Of a DNA stretch of 64,000 nucleotides, positions 44,951 through 55,984 are shown piece after piece (the stretch's first letter is position 1; every line of letters begins with the position of its first letter). The notes under the pieces were generated by a model. The model searched no databases and had not been told where the DNA came from. It saw only the letters and a program-made list of their open reading frames with translations. Both the position numbers and the translations under genes were made by a program. This DNA is from Branchipolynoe longqiensis (Eukaryota > Annelida > Polychaeta > Phyllodocida > Polynoidae): contig CM059192.1 in assembly GCA_030323885.1 (NCBI GenBank), forward strand, positions 68,545,890 through 68,609,889. Reading direction: 5' to 3'.

Positions 44951-45212
44951 TCTTGTGGATGTAATTCCAAAAAGAGCAGCTCGAAATGTCGATCAATAAC
45001 CTACACAAAGCTGCTTAGATGGCATAGTGGTATCATAAAATAGCAGCCTCATTCTCATCTCGTTAGGGGAGCCTCATTTCACAGGTGTATTTGCAGAGAC
45101 ATGATGTTGCTTAGGTTTGAGACGAATCTCATATACGGCATAACAAAAAGAAAAATAATTAATTAAAGAATTTAGGAATAAGATTAAAAAATAAATCTGA
45201 ATTCAGTTGGTT
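44951..45212. other. Non-coding spacer
   Basis: Nothing recognised. Confidence 0.35.
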
Positions 45213-45502
45213 GGTTGTTGGGAGTTTTATTTCCTCTCAACATCTAAGGTCATATCAGGACTGGTACCGAGTTGTGACAGTGTGCACTCATGGTGAGTTT
45301 ATAGTGCTGCCCCACTGGGTGACCAGGCTGCCAGCACCATGACCTGATATCCTGACACCGAGCCAACCAGTCCTTGGCCTATCCTTAATATTAATAATGC
45401 CGAGCGCCTGGCTAGGAGGCGACAAGTATCAATTTAGTAAGTCATTGGTTTGACTCAACCAGGGTTCGAAGCTGTGGGTTCGATACCCACGATCTGACTT
45501 CA
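45213..45502 (-). repeat. SINE-A, nearly full length
   Basis: Tail TTTTATTTCCTCTCAAC through a doubled B-box-like head region (GGTTCGAAGCTGTGGGTTCG). Confidence 0.85.
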
Positions 45503-45657
45503 GAGATGGTTCAGATGGCCAGCAAGGTATAACAACCAATAAAGAGCTTCGTGACCTAATTTGAACACTGGGACTGAAGCGACTAATGATGAATCGCTCA
45601 CCACACAGATCGATTGCCTGCTACTAAACCCAGACCAGACGTCTATTTAAATTACTT

Positions 45658-46425
45658 GTCGCGGTCGCCGAATCGGTAAAACGTAGGCTTCCTGCGCAGA
45701 AAGTCGGGAGTTCGAATCCCAGCCAAACCAAACCAGTGACGTACAAAATTGATACTTCCCTGCGCTCGGCATTAATAGGATATGACAAGACTGGTTAGCA
45801 GAGTATCAGGATAATGTGACTGTGGGATATAGGATCATGGTGCTGGCAGCCTGGTCTCCCTGTGGGGCAGCACAATAAAGTTGCCATGAGTGAGTGCACA
45901 TTCTCACAAGTCAGTACCCGACCTGATATGACCATAGGCCGTAACTGATTAACACGACCCGGGCGACTCGGGTCACCTGAGTCGTCAGAATTTCAAATCG
46001 AAAACCGCGAGTACAGTCAACAAATAAACGTGCCGTGTGCAAAACGATCTGACCCCAGTAACCCACCTCTTGGCTGGGGGTGGCTATGAGCAATGATGTC
46101 ACATTTGCACTGGTACCGTCCTGCAGGAAAACAGCTACCGGTACCAGTCATACATGGTTTTTTTAATAACATAGATTAATTAAATGGAAATATAACTAAA
46201 CTATGCCATCATAAATATTTTAAATCCTATTTTGCTGTAGTTTTATCGGTTATTAAAAAAAAAAAAAGGTTTTGGATTAAGCCACCATTTTCCCCACCCC
46301 AAGCGTGGAGAAGCATATTTGACTATTCGACCCGAGTCTGTAGGATGTGCGCATGTACCAAAAAGTGGCTTGGGTGACCCGAGTTGATTAATCGATTACG
46401 CCCATAGATGTCCAACAACAACAAC
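45658..46425 (+). repeat. SINE-A split by a TIR-3 element
   Basis: Head GGTCGCCGAATCGGTAAAAC, B-box GGAGTTCGAATCCC, body to GATATGACCATAG (45945), then after the insertion ATAGATGTCCAACAAC finishes the tail. Confidence 0.85.
45946..46406 (+). mobile_element. TIR-3 element inserted in a SINE-A tail
   Basis: From GCCGTAACTGATTAACACG to TTGATTAATCGATTACGCCC, with ATAG of the SINE tail on both sides as a probable 4-bp duplication. The interior is colinear with 21480-21968. Confidence 0.8.
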
Positions 46426-46541
46426 GAACAAAGCGCTTCATGACCTAATTGCACCAGTGGGGCTGAAGCAAATAATGATGAATCGCTCACCAGTCAGATC
46501 GATTGCCTGCTACTAAACCCAGACCAGGGGTCTATTTAAAC

Positions 46542-46908
46542 CAGGCAATGCACTGCAAGAGTACAGGAAGAAAGGTATAAATAAAGGTACAAATATCTTG
46601 AGATTTTTGTTAAATCCATAGCCATTGTGGCAAACATAGAATTTGCACATCAACTCTACACCAATATAGATAAACACTGGATGCTGGAACCAGAAGTTCG
46701 ACATCTTGTTTATAACAAAGCTCGGATTTAGACATGGTTCTCAATGTCCTTCACCTCTACTGGGGGCAGGGTTGAATATTTTATCTACGGACGGAGGGGG
46801 CAGTAGGGACATTAAAATCAAGGGAGGCAATTATTTGGAGTTTGAATGGCGTTTTTCTTGTTTTTGTGTTTTTTTATAGCACAAGAAAAAGTGTGTGTGA
46901 TAGAGATT
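46542..46908. other. Non-coding spacer
   Basis: CAATATAGATAAACACTGG near 46661 resembles 2249-2270. No gene recognised. Confidence 0.4.
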
Positions 46909-47200
46909 GTTGTTTGTTGGAGTTTTACGTCCTGGCAACATCTATGGTTATATCAGGACGGAGCGTCATGGAGGAGAAAGGGTGGGGTACTCTATTGTAG
47001 TCAGGTGCACTCAGCTCTCCGGGTCAAATGACAACTTTATAGTGCTGCCCCACTGGGAAATCAGGCCACCAGCATCATGACCCAATATCCCACCTGGTCA
47101 CATTACCCTGATGCCAAGCCAACCACTCCTTGCCCTATCCTATTAATGCCGAGCGCCAGACTAGAAAGCGACAAGCATCAATTTTGTGAGTCATTATTCC
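46909..47200 (-). repeat. SINE-A, head missing, with a small insert
   Basis: Tail TTGGAGTTTTACGTCCTGG; the GGTACCGACTTGTGACAG part is replaced by about 70 bp (GCGTCATGGAGGAGAAAGG) before the body resumes. Confidence 0.8.
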
Positions 47201-47342
47201 CAGGGTCTACTGTTTTAAATATAATATCCACAGATGACCCATCTTGAATAGCTATCGATATCAATTATACATTTTTCTTTAAATTTTCTTTAAAAAAACT
47301 ACAAAAAACAGTCGCTGATTCAGAGGTTGAAATCTTAATTCT

Positions 47343-47503
47343 ATCCTTGCTCTATCCTACAATCCCAAACTGCATTAGATTCTACAACTGGATTAGGTAG
47401 CGACAAGTATAGATTTTTATATCACTGGTTTGACTCGGCCGAGGTTAAAACCCCACAATCTGCCACATGGGAAGTGGTCATTTAACTGATTCGGCCATCC
47501 AAG
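47343..47503 (-). repeat. SINE-A head and 5' body
   Basis: CCTTGCTCTATCCTAC to CTGATTCGGCCATCC. Confidence 0.8.
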
Positions 47504-47847
47504 ATGGCAAATGCAATAACCATTGTGACAGAGGCAGCCAACACAGATAATACAAAACAACATATGTATATATTCGAGTAGGCGACATATTCACTATACA
47601 CATTAAATATTATACGTAATTGATGCAGCCATATCGATAGTCATGTTTGCTGCCATAAAGTTATTGACTAGAGCTGCGGTCAGACGTGGTGCTACCTGTA
47701 CACAGTGAAAAGAGCACCACTCAGCAGAAACACATGGTGCGCGGCAGGGCATGCGCAGTCGTGCATCATGGTATATCAGGGCCACGCCCCCACCATTGAT
47801 TGGCGATGATCATATGCAACCAATCAATCAATCAATCGATTTTTTTT

Positions 47848-48015
47848 CCCTTGACCACAAATTATATGATTGTGAGCTTTTAAAAATTCATAAGTGTCTA
47901 TTGACACATACTTTATTGTGTGCTTTTACATTATATGTAAAGGCGATGGTTGAATAAAAAAACAAACAATTCTCGCCATGAATATGGCCTATACTTCTGA
48001 CACGGCGTAAAGAAG

Positions 48016-48047
<32 letters not shown>

Positions 48048-48050
48048 ATG
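47848..48050 (+). repeat. SINE-C copy with CAAT tail
   Basis: CCCTTGACCACAAATTATATG ... TCTCGCCATGAATATGGCC (first written in part), then GGCGTAAAGAAGCAAC and about seven CAAT units. The 3' region resembles SINE/LINE tails I recall from molluscs. Confidence 0.75.
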
Positions 48051-48317
48051 CGAGGAAGGGCATGCGCAGTAGAACATATGGTATATTAGGGCCATGCCCA
48101 ACCATTGACTGGAAATGACCATATGTGAGGCAGGGCATGAGCACTAGAACATCATGGTATATCACTATCAGAGCCATGCCGAACCATTGATGGGCAATGA
48201 ACATAATGCGGCTTTTTTGTGTTTTTTTTGTTTACTAAGACCACCATAGAATGACAATGATCATAATGCCTTATTACCAAGGCTATGCCCAGCCATTGAT
48301 TAGCAAAGCCTATAATG

Positions 48318-48375
48318 CCCGTCCTGATATGACCATAGATGTTGCTAGGACATAAAACCCCAACCAACAACCCCT
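48318..48375 (+). repeat. SINE-A tail fragment
   Basis: GTCCTGATATGACCATAGATG and GTTGCTAGGACATAAAAC (first written in part). Confidence 0.8.
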
Positions 48376-48533
48376 AATGCCTACGTAACGCAGACCATGC
48401 CAAACCATTGATATTGGCAATGACCATAATGCAAATTTGCCCATGCAATGTCCTACAGTTGATTGGCAATAACCATTATCCCTTATTTACCCAGGCAAAT
48501 CCTAAGCATTAATTGGCAATAACCAGAAAGCGC

Positions 48534-49027
48534 GCATTCCTTACACGTGGTATGCGGCATGCGGTATGCGAATGGCAATATTTAAAAAATAAAAATAAAC
48601 AAGTATACTCAATACTGCACTGTATATGACCTAATATGGCATTTATATCTATGTACCTCTTGGTATGTCACATGGGGGTTCCTACCATTATAATTACCAA
48701 ATTATAGATAAGTATTCATATTTTTGTGGCTATGGTAGCATTTTTACCAACCTGAACCCCACCACCACCACTACCATATGTTTCCCCTCTGCACCCTTGT
48801 GTGTGACCGTTCCGTAATGCTCAGTCGCCTCGCCTCTCCTCATCTAAAACTAATGGACAAGTGCGACTGACATTTCTATTCGCACACCGCATGCCGCACC
48901 GATCGCTACAGGGACCGATAGAGTTGACGCATTCGCATACCGCATGTAAGGAATGTAGACCATTGACTTCAAGGCGTTTCGATTTTTTTGCCGCATTCGC
49001 ATACCGCGTGCCACGTGTAAGGAATGC
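48534..49027. mobile_element. TIR-6 element, 494 bp
   Basis: GCATTCCTTACACGTGG is inverted as CCACGTGTAAGGAATGC. Subterminal GGTATGCGGCATGCGG words occur in both arms. The interior is non-coding. Confidence 0.85.
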
Positions 49028-49100
49028 ACCCATAATGCCTAATTTATTTAGGCTACTCCGAATCAATTATTAACAACGACCAGAAAGCCATATTTACCCA

Positions 49101-50330
49101 GGCTATGCAGATCCTGATAAATCTCTAATATTAATTTTGCATTGTCAAGAGCTTTGCTTCATGTAATAGAATGTAGCTAATACAATGAACAATTTGCTCA
49201 AATCATATTCCCAATTTATAAAAAAAGAAAAAAAAAAAAAGAATTGCTGCAAGAATCATGTGAACTGCTTGTACAATTTCCCGATAATTAGACATTGGCG
49301 GGTATGTGAACTAGTCTATAGTAATTACAATTATTATATGAAAAGTTAAATGGTATATAGGGCCAGAGGCATTACGGTATTATGCGGTGCTGGTGATCCT
49401 GAACTGACTTTTATATAGACATTATGTAGTTATAGATAGTGTGAGAGGGGCACTACATTTAGTGTGACAGGGCCTTAGCAGCTCTGCTCACATACCCTCT
49501 CCCCCCAACTGTTATTTACGGATCACTGCACACCCAGACACAACAGGGCACTGTAGTCATAAACAACCAAGGCTTGGATACAAGCATACTGAATGTTCAT
49601 TGGTTGATTGGAAAATGCCTACTGCTGATTGGAGGAGCTGATCAGGTGTGACAGCCATCTTGGATTCATGAAACTATATAGACAGGATAATTATTATCGT
49701 TATATAAAAAGGCGGAGCGGCTTATCCTTATTATTGTGCTGATTATTACTGCCCAGTAATGTGTCAGGTTTTTAATGACGATTAATATGTTCTATTGGAT
49801 CGATCCCTCTGTGCGCTACTGCAGCGCCACCGTGTGTTGGTGCTCTGCGACCCGCTGCTCGGACATTTCGCACCGGGTTTTCAAACTTTATATTTAGCCT
49901 ACCTACACAACCACATCAACCAGCCGTCGACTTTACATGTGGTGGTATGTCCGGAAATTACGCCGCCTAGCGAGTGGTTTATGTACTATGAGGTCAGGTG
50001 ATGGTAACATACAGAGTGAGTGATGAGAACCTATCCCACAATGCAAGAGCCCTGTGAGGTCGGTCTTGTTATACCGCATTGGCCGAGCTCGCCTATTTAG
50101 GCTGTGTATGCTTACATTAAAGTGGCCAAAAGGCCGTTCTCAGAAACTGCGTACCACTTTTGTGACGTGGAAACCCAAAAGTGAAAGCATTCCAAATAAT
50201 AGCAGAGAACGTTCCAAATAATAGCAGAATCCAAATTACTATGACATTTATACGTTGTGCATATATGTCAGAGTTGAGATTTTTCTTCTCACTTTTTGAT
50301 CCTATACAAATCGATAAAGCCATTAAAATG
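49101..50330. other. Mostly unassigned; a TIR-5 end and an unexplained GC-rich frame
   Basis: 49460-49476 (GTGTGACAGGGCCTTA) is a lone TIR-5 end. At 49780-50003 a 68-codon plus-strand frame (RHRVLVLCDPLLGHFAPG within it) is GC-richer than its surroundings and followed by CAGGTGATG, a possible donor. I do not recognise the protein and do not call a gene. Confidence 0.35.
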
Positions 50331-50333
50331 AAC

Positions 50334-50368
50334 TATCTAACATCTATCCATAAGATAGATGTTAGATA
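50334..50368. repeat. 15-bp perfect inverted repeat (hairpin)
   Basis: TATCTAACATCTATC and GATAGATGTTAGATA around a 5-base loop. Confidence 0.9.
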
Positions 50369-50487
50369 CTAAGGTAAAACAGGAAAACATTTTAGCCTTT
50401 TTGAGGGCAGCTGGACTGTACCACCTAATATAGTTTACTAAATGGATTCTATTAATTATTAATGAAACTTTTCTTTTTCTATGGGAA

Positions 50488-50678
50488 TTTGTTTCCCTTG
50501 ACCACAGATATATGATTGTGAGCTTTCTAATTTAATTAGTGTCTATTGGCACATAATTGATTGTCTGCTTTTACATGTAAAAGCGATGGTTTGAACAAAA
50601 AACAAACATTTCTCGCCGTGAATATGGCCTATGCTGCCGACACGGCGTAAAGCAACCACCAATCAATCAATCAATCTA
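50488..50678 (+). repeat. SINE-C copy with CAAT tail
   Basis: CCCTTGACCACAGATATATG ... TCTCGCCGTGAATATGGCC, then CACGGCGTAAAGCAACC and CAAT repeats. Confidence 0.75.
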
Positions 50679-51025
50679 TCCATAAGATCATTTTAACACA
50701 CACACAAAATTCAAACAACCTTTTATTGATTACAGTTAAGCAAAAAGGATTGTGTCTCACAAGAAAAAATTGGAAAACATGTTTGGATATATGCATGGTG
50801 TCGATATGTAAATTTTCACATTTTCACTTTAGCACAAAATCATATAATATTATTTTGGATACATTTTTGGGGATAGAATAAACACATGTAGTATTGCTAA
50901 CCTAGTTAATACACGGAGTCAACAATAACTATTTGAGTTACTACCCCCCTACACCCCACCAAACAAAAGCAATATCGCACTAAGAGCAGCGTTCGAACAC
51001 ACACTTCTGCCATTCCACTCTTACT
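50679..51025. other. Non-coding spacer
   Basis: AT-rich; no element recognised. Confidence 0.4.
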
Positions 51026-51283
51026 TCATAGTGCTGCCCCACTGGGAGACCAGGCCACCAGCACCATGACCTGATATCCCACTCAGTCACATTAACCTGA
51101 CACTGAGCCAACCAGTCCTTGCCCTATCCTAATAATGCTGAATGCCTGACTAGGAAGTGACAAGTATCAATTGTGTAAGTCATTAGCTTGACTCGACCAG
51201 GGTTCGAATTCGTGGGTTCGAATCCCTCGAACTACCAAATTGGGAGACGGACGGTCAAATCAATCCGCCATTCCGTCTGGTCC
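51026..51283 (-). repeat. SINE-A, tail missing
   Basis: TTCATAGTGCTGCCCCACTG to a doubled B-box region (GGTTCGAATTCGTGGGTTCG) and CATTCCGTCTGGTCC. Confidence 0.85.
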
Positions 51284-51454
51284 GACATAGTTCGGCTGCT
51301 GGTCTATAAAAAAACTAACTTGAATAAAAACTTTACAAAAAAACAACCACCCCAGCTTTGATAGTATATTACCATTGCATGCTAGCTTCATAACATGATT
51401 ATCGTATCTAGATGTAATCGGGTTATAATTGCGGGCCAGTATAAATACAAGTGC
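51284..51454. other. Non-coding spacer
   Basis: Nothing recognised. Confidence 0.35.
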
Positions 51455-51690
51455 GCGCGCACACACAGAGGCACACACACACACGCGCACACACATACAC
51501 ACACAGAGGCATACACACATACAAACACAGACATGCACACACACAGAAGCATGCACACATACACACACACAGACGCACACACACAGAGGCACGCGCACAC
51601 ATACACATGCGCACACACACAGAGGCACACACACATACATACATACATACATACATACACACATACATACACACACACATGCACGCACAC
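51455..51690. repeat. AC-rich microsatellite
   Basis: CACACACACAGAGGCACAC-type units and a CATA run at 51634-51660. Confidence 0.95.
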
Positions 51691-51805
51691 GGGAACTCCG
51701 ATCATCTGATTATCTAATATAACGATCAGGCAATGACTGAATAAAAATGACTGATACTTAATTGATAACGTGATATCCTTGATAAAACATACACACACAC
51801 AAATC

Positions 51806-52183
51806 TGAGATCATATCAAGACGGGTACCAACTTGCGACAGCGCACACGCCTGGCGACTTTATTGTGCTGCCTCATTGAGAGACCAGGCACCATGACTCG
51901 ATATCCCACTCAGTCACATTGTAAGCCAACCAGTCATTGTTCTATCCTGTTATGTTAAGCGCTAAGCTAGGTAGCAAGAAAACCAAAATTATTACTAAAA
52001 CAAAATTCAAAAGATTTAAATCAAATTGGATTAGTGCGGTTATGAGCAGGGTAAATAAATTCATCAGTTAGTTAGGTGGGTTGTAGTTTTGTAAATCAAT
52101 GAATTGACTCGGTCGGGGTTCGAAACCATGAGCTCTCATGTGAAGGCAGACATTGTTCTTACTGATTCGGCTATGTCATCCAG
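51806..52183 (-). repeat. SINE-A with about 100-bp internal insert
   Basis: Body from ATCATATCAAGACGGGTACC; after AGCTAGGTAGCAAG comes unrelated AT-rich sequence, and the head resumes at GAATTGACTCGGTCGGGG. Confidence 0.75.
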
Positions 52184-52189
52184 TCAATA

Positions 52190-52683
52190 CAGTATAATCC
52201 CGTTAAACCAAACTTGAAGGGACCCTAGAAATTTGTTTGGATTAACCGATCATTGGTTTAACCGAGCTTTGACTTTGACTTGGCTTTGGCAAAAACGAGG
52301 GTGCATTATGAATGTACAATGTATGTGGACACTATGATTATTGTTTTTTATGTATATACAGTTTAACCCCATTACACTAACCTCTGTTAAATCAAACGAT
52401 CGGTTATTCCAAACTTTTTTCGGCGACCTGGAAAAATACTACCATTTATCATATAAAAAAGTCTCAGATGACCTCAAAACCACATAAAAGTTTGGTTTAA
52501 CTGTACCGGAAGTGGCCTGGGGCCGACAATCTCGTTTGGATTAACCGATACTTTGAATTAACCGACTTTGGTTTAACCAACTTTTTTATATTATAAATGG
52601 TAGTATTTTGCCGGGCCGCCGAAAAAGGTTTGGATTAACCGATCGTTTGGTTTCACCGAGCTTGGTTTAACGGGGTTGTACTG
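52190..52683. mobile_element. Pogo/Tigger-like non-autonomous element, 494 bp
   Basis: CAGTATAATCCCGTTAAACC is inverted as GGTTTAACGGGGTTGTACTG, flanked by TA. Subterminal GGATTAACCGATC words repeat inside, and an internal TACAGTTTAACCCC at about 52359 looks like a second nested end. Confidence 0.8.
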
Positions 52684-52782
52684 TATTATGTTGTGACTGG
52701 CCAGGTCTGTGTTAGTGGAGGGATGGCGGCGGTTGTGGGGACTTGGTAAGGGGCGGGGCGGGTGACCCACCGATTTGGCCAT

Positions 52783-53180
52783 CAGTAGAAGAACAGTAGA
52801 AGAACAGTAGAAGAACAGTAGAAGAACAGTAGAAGAACAGTAGAAGAACAGTAGAAGAACAGTAAAAGAACAGTAGAAGAACAGTAGAAGAACAGTAGAA
52901 GAACAGTAAAAGAACAGTAGAAGAACAGAGGAAGAACAGTAGAAGAACAGTAGAAGAACAGTAGAAGAACAGAGGAAGAACAGTAGAATAACAAAGGAAG
53001 AGCAGAGGAAGAACAGAGGAAGAACAGAGGAAGAATAGAAGAAGAACAGTAGAATAATGGTAGAAGAACGGTAGAAGAACAGAGGAAGAATGGTAGAAGA
53101 ACAGTGGAAGAACAGAGGAAGAAAGGAGAAGAACAGTAGAAGAACAGTAGAACAACAGTAGAACAACAGTAGAAGAACAA
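52783..53180. repeat. 11-bp tandem repeat (AGAAGAACAGT)
   Basis: More than 30 units, very regular to 52970 and then with GAGG variants. The minus-strand Cys/Ser/Phe-rich frames that cross it reflect the repeat and are not called as a gene. Confidence 0.95.
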
Positions 53181-53660
53181 AGATGAACATGAAGAGTTGA
53201 GAGAAAAACAAGGAGGAGAACAATAAGGGAAGGAAGATGAAGACGATGAAGAAGAAAAAGAAGTAGAAAGGAAGAAGTGAGCAGAGAAAAGGGAAGAAGA
53301 AAATGAGGAGGAAAATGACGAAGAAGGAAGAAGAAGTAGAAAGGAAGAAGTGAGAAGAGGAAAAGAACGAATAAGGAGAGGCGGAAAATGACGATGACGA
53401 AGAAGAAGACAACGACGACGAAGAAGAAGAAGAAGAAGAAGAAAAAGAAGAAGAGGAGGCTAAGAGGAGAACGAATGAGGAAAATGAGGGAAAAGAGCAA
53501 GAAGAATGACCAGGAACGAAAGGGAAGGAGCAGCAGGAAGGGGACGAGAACAAGGAGAAAAGGTATGACGAACAAGCAGAGGAAAAGGAGGAAGAGGAGG
53601 AAGAGGAGGAAGGGAAGAAGGAGGAGGAAAATGAGACTCAGGAGGAGCGGGAACCTACCT
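53181..53660. repeat. Polypurine (GAA/GGA) tract
   Basis: Almost unbroken A/G on the plus strand for about 480 bp, continuous with the 11-bp array. Interruptions are mostly single C or T. Confidence 0.9.
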
Positions 53661-54324
53661 AGAATTCAGCTGCAACATTGTATATAAAATTACACACTTT
53701 TAATCACGCAATCATTCACAGTTCATTAGAAACACTTACATTTTTTTTTTTTTAAGTCTCATAAATTCATGAATGTCGCTGTAAGTCTAAGTCTAGGACA
53801 ATAGCAAAGAAGTATTTTCGTTTTGCCCGTTCACAATGACGCTCTCGATGACAATATAACAAAGAAGTAGTGCAGGCCGATAAGAATAGACACTCATCTT
53901 GGATTCGCTGTTCCCCTCAACAGTAGCTTAAGGCGCATGGTCTAATTGTTGTGAGATTCTGTAATTTTGTTTAAAGGTAAATATATTAGGTTGACTATTA
54001 TAATCTACGTTACTTCAGTTTCAGGTAATCTCTATCTTAAATGGCTATTTTTTTAAAGATTTTAAATGACTACATGCAAAATTAATTTCAACATGCACGT
54101 TAAAACGCTTGACACCATAGTGATCGCGGCAGTATCAGGCTCTATTTCATAAACTTAGTATTTCCTTCTATGCATCAACAAATGCTTTATAGGTGCACCA
54201 GTATTTAAGTTTAATAAGCGCGAGGGTCATTGGGGCACTACACGTGACTCTGCAGCAAGTATTCAATTTACCCTGTTCTCCACTGCCCTCTGGGACATAC
54301 CGAGGCATGTCAAGTTACAGTGTA
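53661..54324. other. Non-coding with a TIR-2 fragment
   Basis: 53934-54180 carries GCATGGTCTAATTGTTGTG and AATATATTAGGTTGACTATT, like the left half of TIR-2. Nothing else is recognised. Confidence 0.5.
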
Positions 54325-54641
54325 AAGCTAAGATTCCTTATACGCGGTATGCGGCATGCAAATGCGAATAAAAATCTAAAAGCATGTAAATGAATAGTGG
54401 TGCTTCCATACCTCCGAATGCGAATGCGGCAGATGAATCGACCCATGGACCGATCGGTGGGGCATGCGAATGCGAATACTGTTGTGTTTGCCATAGAAAA
54501 CAATACTGTTCCTTCACAAATTTGGTGGAAAAACCCCAACAAATGTTGGGGGTCCAACAAATGTTGGGGGTTGGCATATATCTATGCGGCATATACGACA
54601 TTCGCATGCCGCATACCGCGCGTATAAGGAATCTTAGCTTA
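54325..54641. mobile_element. TIR-6 element, 317 bp
   Basis: AAGCTAAGATTCCTTATACG at the left is inverted as CGTATAAGGAATCTTAGCTT at the right; the arms continue through GGTATGCGGCATGC (about 36 bp). ACAAATGTTGGGGGT is duplicated inside. Confidence 0.9.
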
Positions 54642-55389
54642 TGGATATCTATCTTTGTTTAATCAAGACCTCCACGCCTATATATATTAAGTTACAGTAG
54701 TACCAGTTAAAGTGTAAGATCTAGTTGTTTAAATCAAACCCCTTCCGCCGATATATTTTTAGTTATAGGGTTAAGATCCATATATGTCAGTGGCTTGGCT
54801 TTCTGTCGACAAAAATAAGCATACATTTTTAGTCTCGCGCATCCTCCCTTAGCCATCAAACTCAACTGGGTTCCGCTACTCGCGTTAATGCCCATGGAAA
54901 GTTACCCAAGAATAAGCCGGCTATTCATCCCAACATTAGCCCTACGTCTTCATGAATATTCAAGGCACATAGATGAATAATGGAAAATAGCATGTTGCCT
55001 AATGGTTATAAATCATGGTTGTACACTACACAGGCCAGTCACCATAGCAACCATTACTTCAGCGTTGGTAAATAGCTACTACATGGCTAGAAAGAGTATT
55101 GTGTCATTCAATAAATGCAACGAGAGGTGAGCGCAGGAGAGGGATGGATATGTGGGTCAATACTGGAGGCAGCACCACGTGACCTCCTGAAGTAGGTCAC
55201 TCGCTCGAAATATGGGTGGGAGGGAGAGGGCCAGGGTGTTAATTGGCAATTGATCAGTTTGTCCTGACACTGAGACGCCGGTCTTTAAACTCGAGTGACC
55301 GCCACAAGAGTAGCCTTTTAGATCATGCATGAAAAAATGTCTATTTAGTGAATGCACCACGATCCTGCAAATTGCAATGCACTATATAG
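54642..55389. other. Non-coding, with one X-box-like site
   Basis: GTCACCATAGCAAC at 55038-55051 fits the palindromic RFX X-box pattern. No gene or element recognised. Confidence 0.45.
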
Positions 55390-55984
55390 GTTCAAGTATC
55401 CAAATTCATATATCTCGGACAAAAGATTACAAATAATGGGCGGTGTGAGGAAGAAATTAAAAGAAGGATAACAATAGCCCGAACAACATTCTCCAAAATG
55501 TATAGAGTGTTAACATCAAGTAAGATTAATACAAACAAGGAAGCGTATTCTTCAGTGTTATGTGTGGTCTACTCTAATGTATGGGGCTGAGACATGGACA
55601 ATCTCTAAGAAAATGTACAAACGTTTAGCAGCATTTGAGATGTGGACTTATCGAAGGATGATGAAAATATCATGGACAAAGAAGATCACCACCAAAGAAG
55701 TTCTCAGAAAAATAAAAAATAAGAAAAGCTTGTTTGCCACTATACAGACAAAGAAACTTATTTATTTTGGCCACATCATTCGTCAGAGTTCAATATACCG
55801 TACATTGTTGGAAGGGAAGGTGAATGGCAGCAGAGGGAGAGGGAGACCAAGAACATCATGGTTTACAAATATTTCACAGTGGACAGGCTTGAATTATTCA
55901 CAGTCTATCAGAACAGCACACCATCGGGACAAGTGGAGAACCATTGCATCCAACCCTCGACTAGAGGACGGAACTATTGATTGA
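55390..55984 (+). pseudogene. Non-LTR retrotransposon (LINE) reverse transcriptase C-terminus, 5'-truncated and frameshifted
   Basis: Frame one (about 55391-55540) reads KFIYLGQKITNNGRC and continues to TTFSKMYRVLTSSK. The frame then shifts near 55535, and the second part reads RILQCYVWSTLMYGAETWT to GRGRPRTSWF and ends TID stop at 55984. These are hallmark C-terminal sequences of RTE-like and related LINE polymerases (YLG, YGAETWT, FGHI, RGRPR). The upstream RT palm and endonuclease are missing, as expected from 5' truncation. TTGA repeats at the stop codon (55975-55990) look like a short 3' tail. Not functional. Confidence 0.85.

Larger units (their letters stand above)
45533..46541. repeat. 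About 118-bp direct repeats flanking a SINE-A/TIR-3 block
   Basis: 45533-45653 and 46426-46541 share TTCGTGACCTAATT / TTCATGACCTAATT, ATGATGAATCGCTCACC and GATTGCCTGCTACTAAACCC. Between them sit a SINE-A and its nested TIR-3 element. The repeats are too long for a target duplication. Confidence 0.8.
47744..49100. repeat. Decayed satellite, interrupted by SINE-C and TIR-6
   Basis: Irregular repeats of ATGCCCAACCATTGATTGG and CAATGACCATAATGC at about 47790, 48091, 48180, 48280, 48395, 48455 and 48500, resuming after the TIR-6 element at about 49030. Confidence 0.7.

Noticed and set aside
51260..51798. Overlapping Cys/Val and Thr/His frames
   Set aside because: Produced by the AC microsatellite.
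52591..53575. 287-320 codon Ser/Phe/Leu-rich frames resembling a membrane protein
   Set aside because: They read the complement of an 11-bp tandem repeat and a polypurine tract; hydrophobic runs are a by-product of TTC/TTT/CTT codons.
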